A stretch of 35,829 bases of DNA from Actinomycetota bacterium (lineage in GTDB: Bacteria > Actinomycetota > Acidimicrobiia > Acidimicrobiales > JAJPHE01): NCBI GenBank assembly GCA_021325435.1, contig JAJPHE010000075.1, forward strand, positions 1-35,829, read 5' to 3'. The notes below the pieces were generated by a model. It saw nothing but the letters and a program-made list of their open reading frames with translations. It did not search any database and had not been told where the DNA came from. Numbering within the stretch: position 1 is the stretch's first letter; each line of letters opens with the position of its first letter. The position numbers and the translations under genes are program-made. Shown one piece after another: positions 16,202 through 23,527 of the stretch.

Positions 16202-16519
16202 GTGGACCGGGCCAGCAATCCGACGCCGAATGACCAGGTTCTGGCGCGAGAGGAGCGGGTCCTCGTCGGGGAAACGGTGCTCCATGCCGGCCAAGCGGTG
16301 GCCGTCACCGGCCTGCGGGGCCAGTTCGTCTTCCAGGCCGTGGTTGTCAACCGCCGCACCGGGGCCCGGTGGGCGAACGTGTTCGGCGGCCCCAAGGGCC
16401 GTGAGCGGGTCCGGTCGGTGCCCCCCGACCGGCTGCGCCCGGCCAGCCCGGCCCGGGGCGGGCCCCGCCCGGAGCAGCTGACCCTCGAGCTCGGTCCCCG
16501 CCTCCCCGGCCGGGGCTGA
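16202..16519 (+). CDS. hypothetical protein, 105 aa
   Basis: I do not recognise this protein. A compact core, VLVGETVLHAGQAVAVTGLRG, then FVFQAVVVNRRTG and WANVFGGPKGRERVRSV, suggests a small beta barrel (SH3- or KOW-like spacing). A Pro/Arg-rich tail follows. It has no signal peptide or membrane segment. The GTG at 16202 has no Shine-Dalgarno sequence, so the transcript may be leaderless. It diverges from the PilZ gene over the 15-bp palindrome; co-regulation with c-di-GMP signalling is possible but unproven. Confidence 0.6.
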   Translation: MDRASNPTPNDQVLAREERVLVGETVLHAGQAVAVTGLRGQFVFQAVVVNRRTGARWANVFGGPKGRERVRSVPPDRLRPASPARGGPRPEQLTLELGPRLPGRG

Positions 16520-16539
16520 CCGGCGGGGGCCAGCGGAGG

Positions 16540-17967
16540 TCAGCCGTTGCGGGTGTGGGCGTCGAGGAGGTGGGCCACCGCCGCCGTAACCCCCCGGGCG
16601 GCGGGAAGGTGCAGGAACTCGTTGGGGCCGTGGGCGTTGGAGCCGGGCCCGAGGACGCCGGTGACCACCATCTGGGCGCCGGGGAAGCGGGCCCCCAGCA
16701 TGCCGATGAAGGGGATGGTGCCGCCCTCGCCCAGGTAGCCGGCCGGCCGCCCGAACGCCGCCTCCGAGGCCGACTGCAAAGCGGCGCTCAGCCACGGCTC
16801 GGGCTCCGGCGCCGCCCACCCGGACTCGGCGCCCTGGACGGTGACGCTCACCCGGGCGCCGTGGGGCGGGTCGGCGGAGAGGGCTTCCTCGACGGCCCGG
16901 GCGGCGGCGGCGGCGTCGGCCGTCGGGGGCACCCGGATGGCGAGCTTGGCCCGGCTCAGCGGGCGCAGCACGTTGCCGGCGGCGGACACGGGAGGAAAGC
17001 CGTCCATGCCGGTGACGGCCAGCGACGGTCTCCAGGTGACGCGGGCCAGCCGGTCGGCGGGGTCCGATCCGACGGGCCGGAGTCCCTCCACGACCGGGAA
17101 GCGGGTCATGGCGTCGCCGAATTCGGCCGCCAACGCCTCCATCTGCTCGGTCCGCTCGGCGGGGATCTCCACGTTCAGCTCCGGCAGGGGCATGTCGCCG
17201 GTCGCCGGGTCCTCGATGCGGTCGAGCAGCCGGCGCAGAACGCGGAACGACGAGGGCACCACCCCGCCGGCGGCTCCGCTGTGCACGCCCTCGGTCAGCA
17301 CCGCCACCTCGACCACCACGGCCACCACCCCCCGCAGGGACGTGGTCACCCACAGCCGGTCGTAGGTGAGGCAACCCGAGTCCAGCCCCACCACCAGACC
17401 GGGCCGGCCCAGCCGGTCGGCCAGCGAGTCGAGGTAGGCGGGCAGGTGGCAGCTGCCGCTCTCCTCGCTCGCCTCGATCAGGACCACGGCCCGGTGGTGG
17501 GATCCCCCCGCCGCCCGCACCGCCTCGAGGGCGGTCAGGGCCGCGAACGTCGAGTAGCCGTCGTCGGCGCCGCCGCGCCCGTAGAGGCGGTCTCCCTCGA
17601 TCACCGGCTCCCAGGGGCCGAGGCCCGCCCGCCAGCCCTCCATCTCCGGCTGCTTGTCGAGGTGCCCGTACAGGACCACCGTCTCGTCGTCGCCCCCGGC
17701 GCCGGCGGGGGGGACGTCCACCACCAACAGCGGGGTGAGGCCCGGCCGCTCGAGCAGCTCGACCTGGGCGCCGGGGATCTCACGGGCCGAGCACCAATCG
17801 GCCAGCAGGGCGGCGGCCCGGGCCATGTGACCCTCGGCCTGCCATTCGGGGGCGTAGTCGGGGGACACGTTGGGGATGCGGACGTACTCGGTGAGCGCCG
17901 GCAGCACGTCCTCGGCCCACGTCTGGTCCACGATCGAAGAGACGGTGGCGGCGTCGATGCTGGCCAT
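16540..17967 (-). CDS. M20-family metallopeptidase (dipeptidase-like)
   Basis: This 475-aa protein has the M20 layout. VVLYGHLDKQPEM holds the first metal His and the Asp two residues on. YGRGGADDGYS holds the bridging Asp, IEASEESGS the catalytic Glu pair, VGLDSGC the third metal Asp, and NAHGPNEFLHL the last His. A lid domain (about residues 200-340) is present. It hydrolyses dipeptides or N-acyl amino acids with two zinc ions in the cytoplasm. ATG at 17967 is preceded by GAGGATGGG; the longer open frame upstream is antisense of the beta-lactamase-like gene. Diverges from that hydrolase with a 33-bp gap. Confidence 0.9.
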   Translation of the reverse strand: MASIDAATVSSIVDQTWAEDVLPALTEYVRIPNVSPDYAPEWQAEGHMARAAALLADWCSAREIPGAQVELLERPGLTPLLVVDVPPAGAGGDDETVVLYGHLDKQPEMEGWRAGLGPWEPVIEGDRLYGRGGADDGYSTFAALTALEAVRAAGGSHHRAVVLIEASEESGSCHLPAYLDSLADRLGRPGLVVGLDSGCLTYDRLWVTTSLRGVVAVVVEVAVLTEGVHSGAAGGVVPSSFRVLRRLLDRIEDPATGDMPLPELNVEIPAERTEQMEALAAEFGDAMTRFPVVEGLRPVGSDPADRLARVTWRPSLAVTGMDGFPPVSAAGNVLRPLSRAKLAIRVPPTADAAAAARAVEEALSADPPHGARVSVTVQGAESGWAAPEPEPWLSAALQSASEAAFGRPAGYLGEGGTIPFIGMLGARFPGAQMVVTGVLGPGSNAHGPNEFLHLPAARGVTAAVAHLLDAHTRNG

Positions 17968-17988
17968 GACCCATCCTCGCGCCCCGGC

Positions 17989-17994
17989 TACCGT
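17989..17994 (+). promoter_or_regulatory. -10 box for a leaderless transcript of the beta-lactamase-like hydrolase
   Basis: TACCGT (TAnnnT) ends 6 bp before the GTG start at 18001 and no ribosome site lies between. The 33-bp divergent gap also has to hold the M20 peptidase leader. Confidence 0.45.
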
Positions 17995-18000
17995 CGGTCC

Positions 18001-19116
18001 GTGGTCGCAACCGACGGCAAGGTCGAGCCCGGTTTCGAGGCGGTGGCAGAAGCTTTCGCCGCCAATTTCGAGCGGCGCGGAGAGCACGGCGCCGCCGTGT
18101 GCGTCTACGCCGGCGGACGCCCGGTCGTCGATCTGTGGGGCGGGCCCACCTACGGGCCCGACACCCTGCAGCTGGTGTTCTCGGCGACCAAAGGCATGGC
18201 CACCGTCTGTGTCGGACGGCTCGTCGAGCAGGGCCGCCTCGACCCCGAAGCGCCCGTCGCCGAGTACTGGGCCGCCTTCGACGCCGCCGGCAAGGCAGGC
18301 GTCACCGTCGACCTCCTGCTGTCCCACCGGGCCGGCCTGCCCGCCGTCGATCGGGCTCTGTCGTTCGAGGACATGCTGGCCTGGGAGCCGCTGGTCGAGG
18401 CCCTGGCCGAGCAGCCCCCGCTGTGGGAGCCCGGCACCCGTCACGGCTACCACGCCCTGACCTTCGGTCACCTCGCCGGCGAGCTGGTGCGCCGGATGAG
18501 CGGGCGCCGGATCGGGCGCTTCTTCGCCGAAGAGGTGGCCGCCCCCCTCGGCCTCGACGCCTGGATCGGGCTGCCGGCCGGCGAGGAGGGGCGGGTGGCG
18601 GATCTGATCCCTCCGGAGGCGTCTCCTGACGATCCGATGACCAAGGCCCTGGCGGACACCTCCGGCCTGACCTACCGGGCCTTCGCCAACCCGCCGATCG
18701 CCGCCGCCCGGTTCAACCGACCCGACGCCCACGCCGCCGAGATACCGGCGGCCAACGGCATCACCACCGCCCGCTCGCTGGCCCGGATGTACGCCGCCTG
18801 CGTCGGCGAGATCGACGGGGTGCGGCTGCTGGCCCCGGCCACGGTCGAGTTGCTGCGCCGCAGCCGGGCCGCCGGTCCCGACGCCGTGCTGCCCTACGAC
18901 ACCCAGTTCGGACTCGGCTTCCAGCTGCCGGCCCCCTGGCGTCCGTTCGCCGGGCCGGGCTCGTTCGGCCATTACGGCATGGGCGGGTCGGTGGGCTTCG
19001 CCCTGCCCGAGGCCGGCCTGGCCCTCGGCTACACCATCGACCGCATGCAATCCCACGCCGGCCCCGATCCGCGCAGCCAGGCCCTCATCGCCGCGGCGTT
19101 GGCCTGCCTCCGTTAG
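18001..19116 (+). CDS. serine hydrolase, beta-lactamase/class C-like (EstB-type esterase)
   Basis: This 371-aa protein carries the SxxK nucleophile motif SATK (about residue 61) in VFSATKGMATVCVG, the LLSHRAGLP signature, and a HYGMGGSVGF segment in place of the KTG box. These are the marks of family VIII esterases and penicillin-binding-protein-like hydrolases. It lacks a signal peptide, so it acts in the cytoplasm and is more likely an esterase than an antibiotic lactamase. GTG start at 18001 with a TAnnnT box 6 bp before it. It diverges from the M20 peptidase. Confidence 0.88.
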   Translation: MVATDGKVEPGFEAVAEAFAANFERRGEHGAAVCVYAGGRPVVDLWGGPTYGPDTLQLVFSATKGMATVCVGRLVEQGRLDPEAPVAEYWAAFDAAGKAGVTVDLLLSHRAGLPAVDRALSFEDMLAWEPLVEALAEQPPLWEPGTRHGYHALTFGHLAGELVRRMSGRRIGRFFAEEVAAPLGLDAWIGLPAGEEGRVADLIPPEASPDDPMTKALADTSGLTYRAFANPPIAAARFNRPDAHAAEIPAANGITTARSLARMYAACVGEIDGVRLLAPATVELLRRSRAAGPDAVLPYDTQFGLGFQLPAPWRPFAGPGSFGHYGMGGSVGFALPEAGLALGYTIDRMQSHAGPDPRSQALIAAALACLR

Positions 19117-19214
19117 GGGGCCGACGGGCCAGATGCCCGAATCGGGACCTTCGGCCCGGCGAAAGGGCTGATCGACTCCGTCTCGGCTTAGCCACGCGGC
19201 GGTGTGATTACCGC
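19117..19214. other. 98-bp intergenic region, no clear gene
   Basis: This holds a weak hairpin (CCGAA...TTCGG near 19138-19156), a possible transcription stop for the hydrolase gene without a U-tract. TGATTACCGC just before the next ATG may be promoter. Nothing else is seen. Confidence 0.3.
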
Positions 19215-19502
19215 ATGACATCGCTCACTGCGCCCAGGGGCGAGGGCCTAGGCCGGTTCGACCACGCTCTCGTCGAACTGCCATTCCTGGCCGAACGGGA
19301 GAAGCAGGTCATCTCCGCTCGGCTCGGCCTCGACCGGGGCGCGCCGCGCTCCTGCACCGAGACGGCCCGGATGGTGCACACCAGCCGCGACGCGGTCCGC
19401 CGGGTGGAGATCATTGTCGGCTGCAAGCTGCGTCACCCCTCCGCCGGGGCGTGGGAGCCGAAGGTGAGCCGGCTGCGCGACGCCCTCCACGGCCTGTCGT
19501 AG
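19215..19502 (+). CDS. stand-alone sigma-70 region 4-like DNA-binding protein
   Basis: This 95-aa protein consists of little more than a sigma region 4 domain. LPFLAEREKQVISARLGLDRGAP matches region 4.1 (LPpREreVI.lRfGLddG), and SCTETARMVHTSRDAVRRVE with IIVGCKLRHP matches the region 4.2 helix-turn-helix. Regions 1-3 are absent, so it cannot initiate by itself. It may bind -35-like DNA or the RNA polymerase flap and act as an accessory or competing factor. ATG at 19215; no good Shine-Dalgarno, so possibly leaderless. It is monocistronic, with 70 bp before the LLM oxidoreductase. A degenerate sigma remnant is the alternative. Confidence 0.75.
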   Translation: MTSLTAPRGEGLGRFDHALVELPFLAEREKQVISARLGLDRGAPRSCTETARMVHTSRDAVRRVEIIVGCKLRHPSAGAWEPKVSRLRDALHGLS

Positions 19503-19539
19503 CCAGGGCGTAGGGCCGCCGACCCCCGCCGCTTGCCTC

Positions 19540-19545
19540 TATCGT
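19540..19545 (+). promoter_or_regulatory. candidate -10 box before the LLM oxidoreductase operon
   Basis: TATCGT (TAnnnT) lies 27 bp before the GTG start at 19573, leaving a short leader that contains the GGGGAGG ribosome site. Confidence 0.35.
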
Positions 19546-19572
19546 CGCCCGGTCGGCGACGGGGAGGACCGG

Positions 19573-20445
19573 GTGGAATTCGGCGTGGTGGTTCGCCAGG
19601 TGGGGACGGGCTGGGAGGGCACGCGCCGAGCCGCCGAGGCGGTCGAGGAAGCCGGGTTCGACTCGGTATGGCTGATCGACCACCTGCTGGGCTTTCCTCC
19701 CCAGGCCGGCATCCTCGAGGCCTGGACGGCGCTGTCCGGGCTGGCGGTGGCCACCTCCCGGGTCGGCCTCGGTGCCCAGGTCTTCTGCCAGTCGTTCCGC
19801 CAGCCCGCCCTGCTGGCCAAGATGGCGACCACCCTCGACCTCATATCCGGTGGCCGTCTGCACTTCCTGGTGGGCGCCGGCTGGTGGGAGGAGGAGTACC
19901 GGGCCTTCGGCTACCAGTTCCCGCCGCCGGGGGTGCGGGTGGGCGAGGTGGAGGACGCCGTGCGCGTCCTGCGAGGGTTGTGGGACGCGGGTGACCGCCC
20001 CTTCACCTACGAGGGCCGCCACGCCCGGGTCGTCGACGCCCTCAACCTGCCCGCCCCCGAACGACGGATACCGATCGGCGTCGGCGGGGCCGGCCCCCGG
20101 ATGCTCGACCTGGCCGCCCGCCTGGCCGACGAGTGGAACTGCCCGGCCGCCGCCCTACCCGCCTACCCGCAGCTGCGCCAGACCCTCGAGACCGCCCTGG
20201 CCGACGCCGGCCGCAGCATCCGCCGGTCGTGCCAGATCGTGTTCGCCCCTGGCGACGCCGACGTGTCGGGCCTGGCCGCCTTCAACCCTGACCTCGGGCT
20301 GCGGGGCTCCACCCAGCAGATGGTCGACCGGGTGGGGGAGCTGTCGGCCATGGGCATCGACGGCCTCTACGGCATGCCGGCCGGCCGGCGGGCCATCGAC
20401 GCCGTCGCCGAGGCGCTACCGGAGCTCCGGGCCGCCGCCGGATGA
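19573..20445 (+). CDS. LLM-class (luciferase-like, probably F420-dependent) oxidoreductase
   Basis: This 290-aa TIM-barrel protein carries AVEEAGFDSVWLIDHLLG, LAVATSRVGLGAQVF, LAKMATTLDLISGGRLHFLVGAGW and RIPIGVGGAGPRMLDLAARLADEWN. These are the hallmark strands of the luciferase-like monooxygenase superfamily. In actinobacteria most such proteins use F420H2 rather than FMN, but the cofactor is not certain from sequence. GTG start at 19573 follows GGGGAGGACC. Its stop overlaps the next start (ATGA), linking it to an FAH-family hydrolase. Together they could act on a ring or enol/diketone substrate; that is inference. Confidence 0.88.
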   Translation: MEFGVVVRQVGTGWEGTRRAAEAVEEAGFDSVWLIDHLLGFPPQAGILEAWTALSGLAVATSRVGLGAQVFCQSFRQPALLAKMATTLDLISGGRLHFLVGAGWWEEEYRAFGYQFPPPGVRVGEVEDAVRVLRGLWDAGDRPFTYEGRHARVVDALNLPAPERRIPIGVGGAGPRMLDLAARLADEWNCPAAALPAYPQLRQTLETALADAGRSIRRSCQIVFAPGDADVSGLAAFNPDLGLRGSTQQMVDRVGELSAMGIDGLYGMPAGRRAIDAVAEALPELRAAAG

Positions 20446-21308
20446 GGCTGGTCAGCTTCCGCCCGTCGGCGGGCGGTGAAGTCCGGGTCGGCGTGCTGGT
20501 CGGCGACGAGGTCGCCGACCTGTCCGCCACCGGCCTGCCGTCGGACATGGCCGCCTTCCTGGCCGCCGGCGATGAGGGCATGGAGGCGGCCCGGCGGGCG
20601 ACTGCCGGGGGATCACCGCGGCTGTCCCTCTCCGACGTGGTGCTGATGGCGCCGGTGCCGCGGCCGCCGAAGTTCCTGGCCATCGGCCTCAACTACCGGG
20701 CCCACGCGGCGGAGACGGGGCGGCCCCTGCCCGAGTTCCAGATGTGGTTCAACAAGCAGCGGACCTGCGTGGTCGGGCCGGGTGAGCCCATCGTCGTGCC
20801 CTCGGTCTCCGACGAGGTCGACTACGAAGGCGAGCTGGCGTTCGTCATCGGCCGGCGGTGTCGACACGTTCCCGCGTCGGACGCGCCCTCGGTCATCGCC
20901 GGCTACACGGTGGTGGACGACGTGAGCGTGCGTGACTGGCAGCGGCGCACCCCCACCATGACGATGGGGAAGAGCTTCGACACTCACGGGCCGATGGGAC
21001 CCCACCTGGTGACGGCCGACGAGGTCGGTGATCCTCATCGCCTGAGCCTGCGCACATGGGTCAGCGGCGAGTTGCGCCAGGAGGCCTCCACCGACGATCT
21101 GGTCTTCAACTGCTGGCAGATGGTCGAGCACCTGAGCACCGCGTTCACCCTCGAGCCCGGGGACGTCATCTCGACGGGCACCCCGGCCGGCGTCGGCATG
21201 GCCGCCGACCCGCCGCGCTACCTCCGACCGGGCGACACCGTCCGCGTCGAGATCGAAGGGGTCGGGGTGCTCGAGAATCCGGTGGTCGCCGAGACGCGGG
21301 CGTCGTAG
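20442..21308 (+). CDS. fumarylacetoacetate hydrolase (FAH) family protein
   Basis: This 288-aa protein has an FAH catalytic domain from about residue 75: KFLAIGLNYRAHAAETG, the metal ligands in DEVDYEGELAFVIG, VDDVSVRDWQ, GKSFDTHGPMGPHLV and STGTPAGVGM. Members are Mg/Mn-dependent hydrolases, decarboxylases or hydratases of oxo-acids in aromatic and ketone degradation. The start ATG overlaps the LLM gene stop, so the two are translationally coupled. The TAG stop at 21306-21308 lies inside the TAnnnT box of the following leader region. Confidence 0.9.
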   Translation: MRLVSFRPSAGGEVRVGVLVGDEVADLSATGLPSDMAAFLAAGDEGMEAARRATAGGSPRLSLSDVVLMAPVPRPPKFLAIGLNYRAHAAETGRPLPEFQMWFNKQRTCVVGPGEPIVVPSVSDEVDYEGELAFVIGRRCRHVPASDAPSVIAGYTVVDDVSVRDWQRRTPTMTMGKSFDTHGPMGPHLVTADEVGDPHRLSLRTWVSGELRQEASTDDLVFNCWQMVEHLSTAFTLEPGDVISTGTPAGVGMAADPPRYLRPGDTVRVEIEGVGVLENPVVAETRAS

Positions 21309-21311
21309 CCT
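21306..21311 (+). promoter_or_regulatory. -10 box for the methyltransferase leader transcript
   Basis: TAGCCT (TAnnnT) overlaps the stop codon of the FAH gene. Seven bases later is the GTG of the 22-codon leader ORF, the same geometry as other leaderless starts in this window. Confidence 0.45.
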
Positions 21312-21318
21312 GTCGGCC

Positions 21319-21387
21319 GTGCGCGTCACCCACACTCGCGTGAGTTACTTCTGGTCGCCCTCCCCGGGCGGCCGACCGACGCGCTGA
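21319..21387 (+). CDS. candidate leader peptide (22 aa) upstream of the methyltransferase pair
   Basis: A GTG stands 7 bp after the TAnnnT box and opens a 22-residue frame ending in TGA at 21385-21387. The peptide contains the aromatic run SYFW at residues 9-12, then PSPGGRP, a proline/glycine stretch of a kind that can slow ribosomes. The last codons and the stop lie inside hairpins: GGTCG/CGACC at 21353-21377 and CGCTG/CAGCG at 21382-21396. The next gene starts 91 bp later behind more hairpins. This is the layout of ribosome-mediated attenuation or antibiotic-sensing uORFs. It is supported only by position and structure. Confidence 0.45.
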   Translation: MRVTHTRVSYFWSPSPGGRPTR

Positions 21388-21395
21388 ACCCCAGC

Positions 21396-21452
21396 GGAGG
21401 TCGCCCCGGGCGGGCGGCCTCCGGCACGGCTCTCCCGTGCGGGCCGGCCGCC
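21396..21452 (+). promoter_or_regulatory. attenuator-like stacked hairpins in the methyltransferase leader
   Basis: Stem A: 21396-21406 pairs with 21412-21422 (11 bp with one G-U pair, 5-nt loop). Stem B: GCACGG (21424-21429) pairs with CCGTGC (21435-21440). Alternative stem C: GGCGGCC (21413-21419) pairs with GGCCGCC (21446-21452), enclosing stem B. A and C share bases, so they exclude each other. There is no U-tract. Stem A begins with a GGAGG directly after the leader-ORF stop. The ribosome site of the methyltransferase (GAGGAGAGCG) lies 20 bp beyond C. Confidence 0.5.
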
Positions 21453-21478
21453 TCACCGGGGCCCGGACGAGGAGAGCG

Positions 21479-22282
21479 ATGACCCTGACCACCACCCCCC
21501 GATACGCCTTCGGCGACGACGACCTCGCCGCCCGCCGCCTCGACCTGGTGGCCGAAGTGTTCGACCCGTCCTCGCGCCGGTTCGTGGCTGCCGTCGCCCC
21601 CGCCGAGCCGGCGGTGGCCATCGACCTCGGATGCGGGCCGGGTCACACCACCCGGTTGCTGTCGGCGGTGTCGGGCGCGTCGCGCACCATCGGACTCGAC
21701 ACCTCCGAGCGCTTCCTGGCCCGGGCCCGCTCCGGCCCGACCGCCGACGGCGTCGAGTTCCGGTCCCACGACGTCACCCGGGTGCCCTTCCCCGCCGCCC
21801 CCGCCGGCCTCGTCTACGGCCGGCTGCTCCTCGCCCACCTGGCCGACCCGGCGCAGGTGGCGTCGGGCTGGCTCACCCAGCTGGCGCCCGGCGGGGTGCT
21901 GGCCGTCGACGAGCTCGAGTCGATCGACCCGCGCGACCCGGTGCTCGCCGACTACGAAGAGGTGGCGGTGGCGCTGGTTCGGGCCCGGGGCGGCCTCATG
22001 TACGCCGGTCCGGCGGTGGCGCCGGTGCTCGCCGCCCCGCCCGCCGGATACCGCCGGGTGCACGACGAGGTCGTGACGGTCGACGTGCCGGTGCCGGTGG
22101 CGGCTCGGATGTTCTCCATGAACCTGGCCGTGTGGCGCAACGACGCCGGGCTCGTCGCCCGGTTCGGCCGGTTCCGCCTCGAGCGGCTGGCCGCCGGCCT
22201 CGACCGGCTGGCCCGCTCGACCAGCAGCCGCACCGCCCGCTGGGAGCTGCGCCAGATGGCGGTGGCCCGGACCGCGCCGTGA
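21479..22282 (+). CDS. class I SAM-dependent methyltransferase (first of a pair)
   Basis: This 267-aa protein has the Rossmann SAM-binding motif I VAIDLGCGPGHTTRLL (about residues 46-61), the acidic end of strand 2 in TIGLDTSERFL, and motif II/III-like segments FRSHDVTRVPF and LAPGGVLAVDELES. The C-terminal ~100 residues are less conserved and probably bind the acceptor. The acceptor is unknown. ATG at 21479 is preceded by GAGGAGAGCG. It sits behind a leader ORF and hairpins, and its stop overlaps the next methyltransferase start (GTGA), so the pair is translationally coupled. Confidence 0.88.
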   Translation: MTLTTTPRYAFGDDDLAARRLDLVAEVFDPSSRRFVAAVAPAEPAVAIDLGCGPGHTTRLLSAVSGASRTIGLDTSERFLARARSGPTADGVEFRSHDVTRVPFPAAPAGLVYGRLLLAHLADPAQVASGWLTQLAPGGVLAVDELESIDPRDPVLADYEEVAVALVRARGGLMYAGPAVAPVLAAPPAGYRRVHDEVVTVDVPVPVAARMFSMNLAVWRNDAGLVARFGRFRLERLAAGLDRLARSTSSRTARWELRQMAVARTAP

Positions 22283-22884
22283 GCGACCCGGGCGCCTCGG
22301 ACGACCCGGTCGTGCTGTCGGTCGCCGCCTACAGCGACCAGGCCGAGCAGTACGAGGTGACGCACGCGCCGAAGATGGCCGAGACGGCGGCCCGCTTCGC
22401 CGCCTCGTTGCCGGTCCCGTCGTCGATCCTCGACGCCGGCTGCGGCCCCGGACGCGACCTCGCCCGCTTCATCGCCCACGGGCATGCCGCCCACGGCGTC
22501 GACCTCAACCCAAGGTTCGTGGCCATGGCCCGCCGCCACGGCCCGACCACGCTCGGCGACCTGCGCCGGGTCGGCGAGCTGTTCCCCCCGGCGAGCTTCG
22601 ACGGCGTCTGGGCGGCGTCGTCGCTTGTCCACCTCTCGGAGAGCGAAGCGGCCGCCGTCCTCGCCCAGCTGGCCGGGTTGCTCCGCCCCGGCGGCCGGCT
22701 GTACGCCTGCGTGAAGAGCGCCGGTGACACCGGTTGGTTGGACGAGCCCGACGGGCGGCGTTGGTACACGGTGTGGGAGCCCGACCGGTTCGCCGACGCG
22801 GTGGCGGCGGCCGGCCTCACCGTGGAACGGGTGGACGCCGGCGTGTTCGTCGAGGTCTGGGCTAGCCGTCCGCCCGGTCCGTGA
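22279..22884 (+). CDS. class I SAM-dependent methyltransferase (second of a pair)
   Basis: This 201-aa minimal methyltransferase carries motif I SILDAGCGPGRDLARFI, strand 2 AHGVDLNPRFVAMAR, motif II FDGVWAASSLVHL and motif III LLRPGGRLYACVK. It opens with YSDQAEQYEVTHAPKM, a lead-in common in small-molecule methyltransferases. The GTG at 22279 overlaps the preceding stop. Only distantly like its upstream partner, so not a simple duplication. Its 3' end overlaps the end of the receiver-like gene on the other strand by 23 bp. Confidence 0.88.
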   Translation: MSDPGASDDPVVLSVAAYSDQAEQYEVTHAPKMAETAARFAASLPVPSSILDAGCGPGRDLARFIAHGHAAHGVDLNPRFVAMARRHGPTTLGDLRRVGELFPPASFDGVWAASSLVHLSESEAAAVLAQLAGLLRPGGRLYACVKSAGDTGWLDEPDGRRWYTVWEPDRFADAVAAAGLTVERVDAGVFVEVWASRPPGP

Positions 22885-23437
22885 CCGGGTCGGCGAGGAT
22901 CAGGCTGCGAGCCCGGCGGTCGTCGAGCCGGCGCTCGGCCTGGCGCCGGGCCCGCTGGCGGCGATCGCTGCCCCGGGACTTCGCCCGCCGGTCGCGCAGC
23001 CCCTGCCGGCGGTCGGCCCGCCGCCGGTCGCCGACCCTGCGCTCCCCCGTGCGCCGCTCGCAGGCGGACAGAACCACGTCGCCGAGCCGCTCCCCGGGCC
23101 CGGGCTTGGCCAGATACCCGACCGCGCCGGCCCCGCTGGCCGCCCGGGCCCCGGCTTCGGTCGGCACCTGCGACGTCACCGCGATGAGGGCGGCCGGCAG
23201 GGCCCGTCGGAGGTAGCCGACCAGCTCGGCCCCGCCCAGCACGGGCAGGTCCTCGCTCACCAGGACGACATCGGGCCGGCAGGCGGCGGCCATCCAGAGG
23301 GCGTCGCCGCCGTCAGCGGCTGCTCCGACCACCTCGAAGCGCTGGTCGTCGGCCAACGCCTGCTGGTAGCGGCCGAGCAGCTCGGTGTCCTCATCGGCCA
23401 CCAGCACCCGGCAGCGGGGGACAGCCGCCGTCGTCAC
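22862..23437 (-). CDS. receiver-like protein lacking the phospho-acceptor Asp, with an Arg-rich tail
   Basis: This 191-aa protein begins with a CheY-like receiver: CRVLVADEDTELL (acidic pocket), VAVTSQV (the Thr/Ser), and VGYLAKPGPGE (conserved Lys-Pro). At the phosphorylation site the usual D-x-x-M-P is S61-E-D-L-P, so the aspartate is replaced by serine. Residues ~128-180 are a repetitive basic tail with many DRR/ERR units, of a kind that could bind RNA, DNA or acidic partners. The GTG at 23437 is the start with a G-rich site nearby; the frame extends upstream but no longer looks like protein. No histidine kinase is adjacent. Confidence 0.78.
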   Translation of the reverse strand: MTTAAVPRCRVLVADEDTELLGRYQQALADDQRFEVVGAAADGGDALWMAAACRPDVVLVSEDLPVLGGAELVGYLRRALPAALIAVTSQVPTEAGARAASGAGAVGYLAKPGPGERLGDVVLSACERRTGERRVGDRRRADRRQGLRDRRAKSRGSDRRQRARRQAERRLDDRRARSLILADPVTDRADG

Positions 23438-23456
23438 CGCCCCATGATCCCAGAGA

Positions 23457-23477
23457 AATGCCCCCTGATGGGACATT
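23457..23477. promoter_or_regulatory. imperfect inverted repeat in the divergent gap upstream of the receiver-like gene
   Basis: AATGCCCC (23457-23464) faces GGGACATT (23470-23477) with a 5-bp spacer and one mismatch. It lies 20 bp upstream of the receiver-like GTG, where an operator could act. Confidence 0.3.
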
Positions 23478-23527
23478 CCCTGCCAATAGCCGCGGGGGTG
23501 GGGGCACGGGTGGCCGGCGGGGTAAAG

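Noticed and set aside
18001-19116. Antibiotic-resistance beta-lactamase
   Set aside because: SxxK is present, but there is no signal peptide and no KTG box, so a family VIII esterase is likelier.
21309-21478. SAM or SAH riboswitch upstream of methyltransferases
   Set aside because: The conserved core sequences I know for SAM-I/IV, SAM-II and SAH riboswitches are not seen; a leader ORF with hairpins explains the region better.
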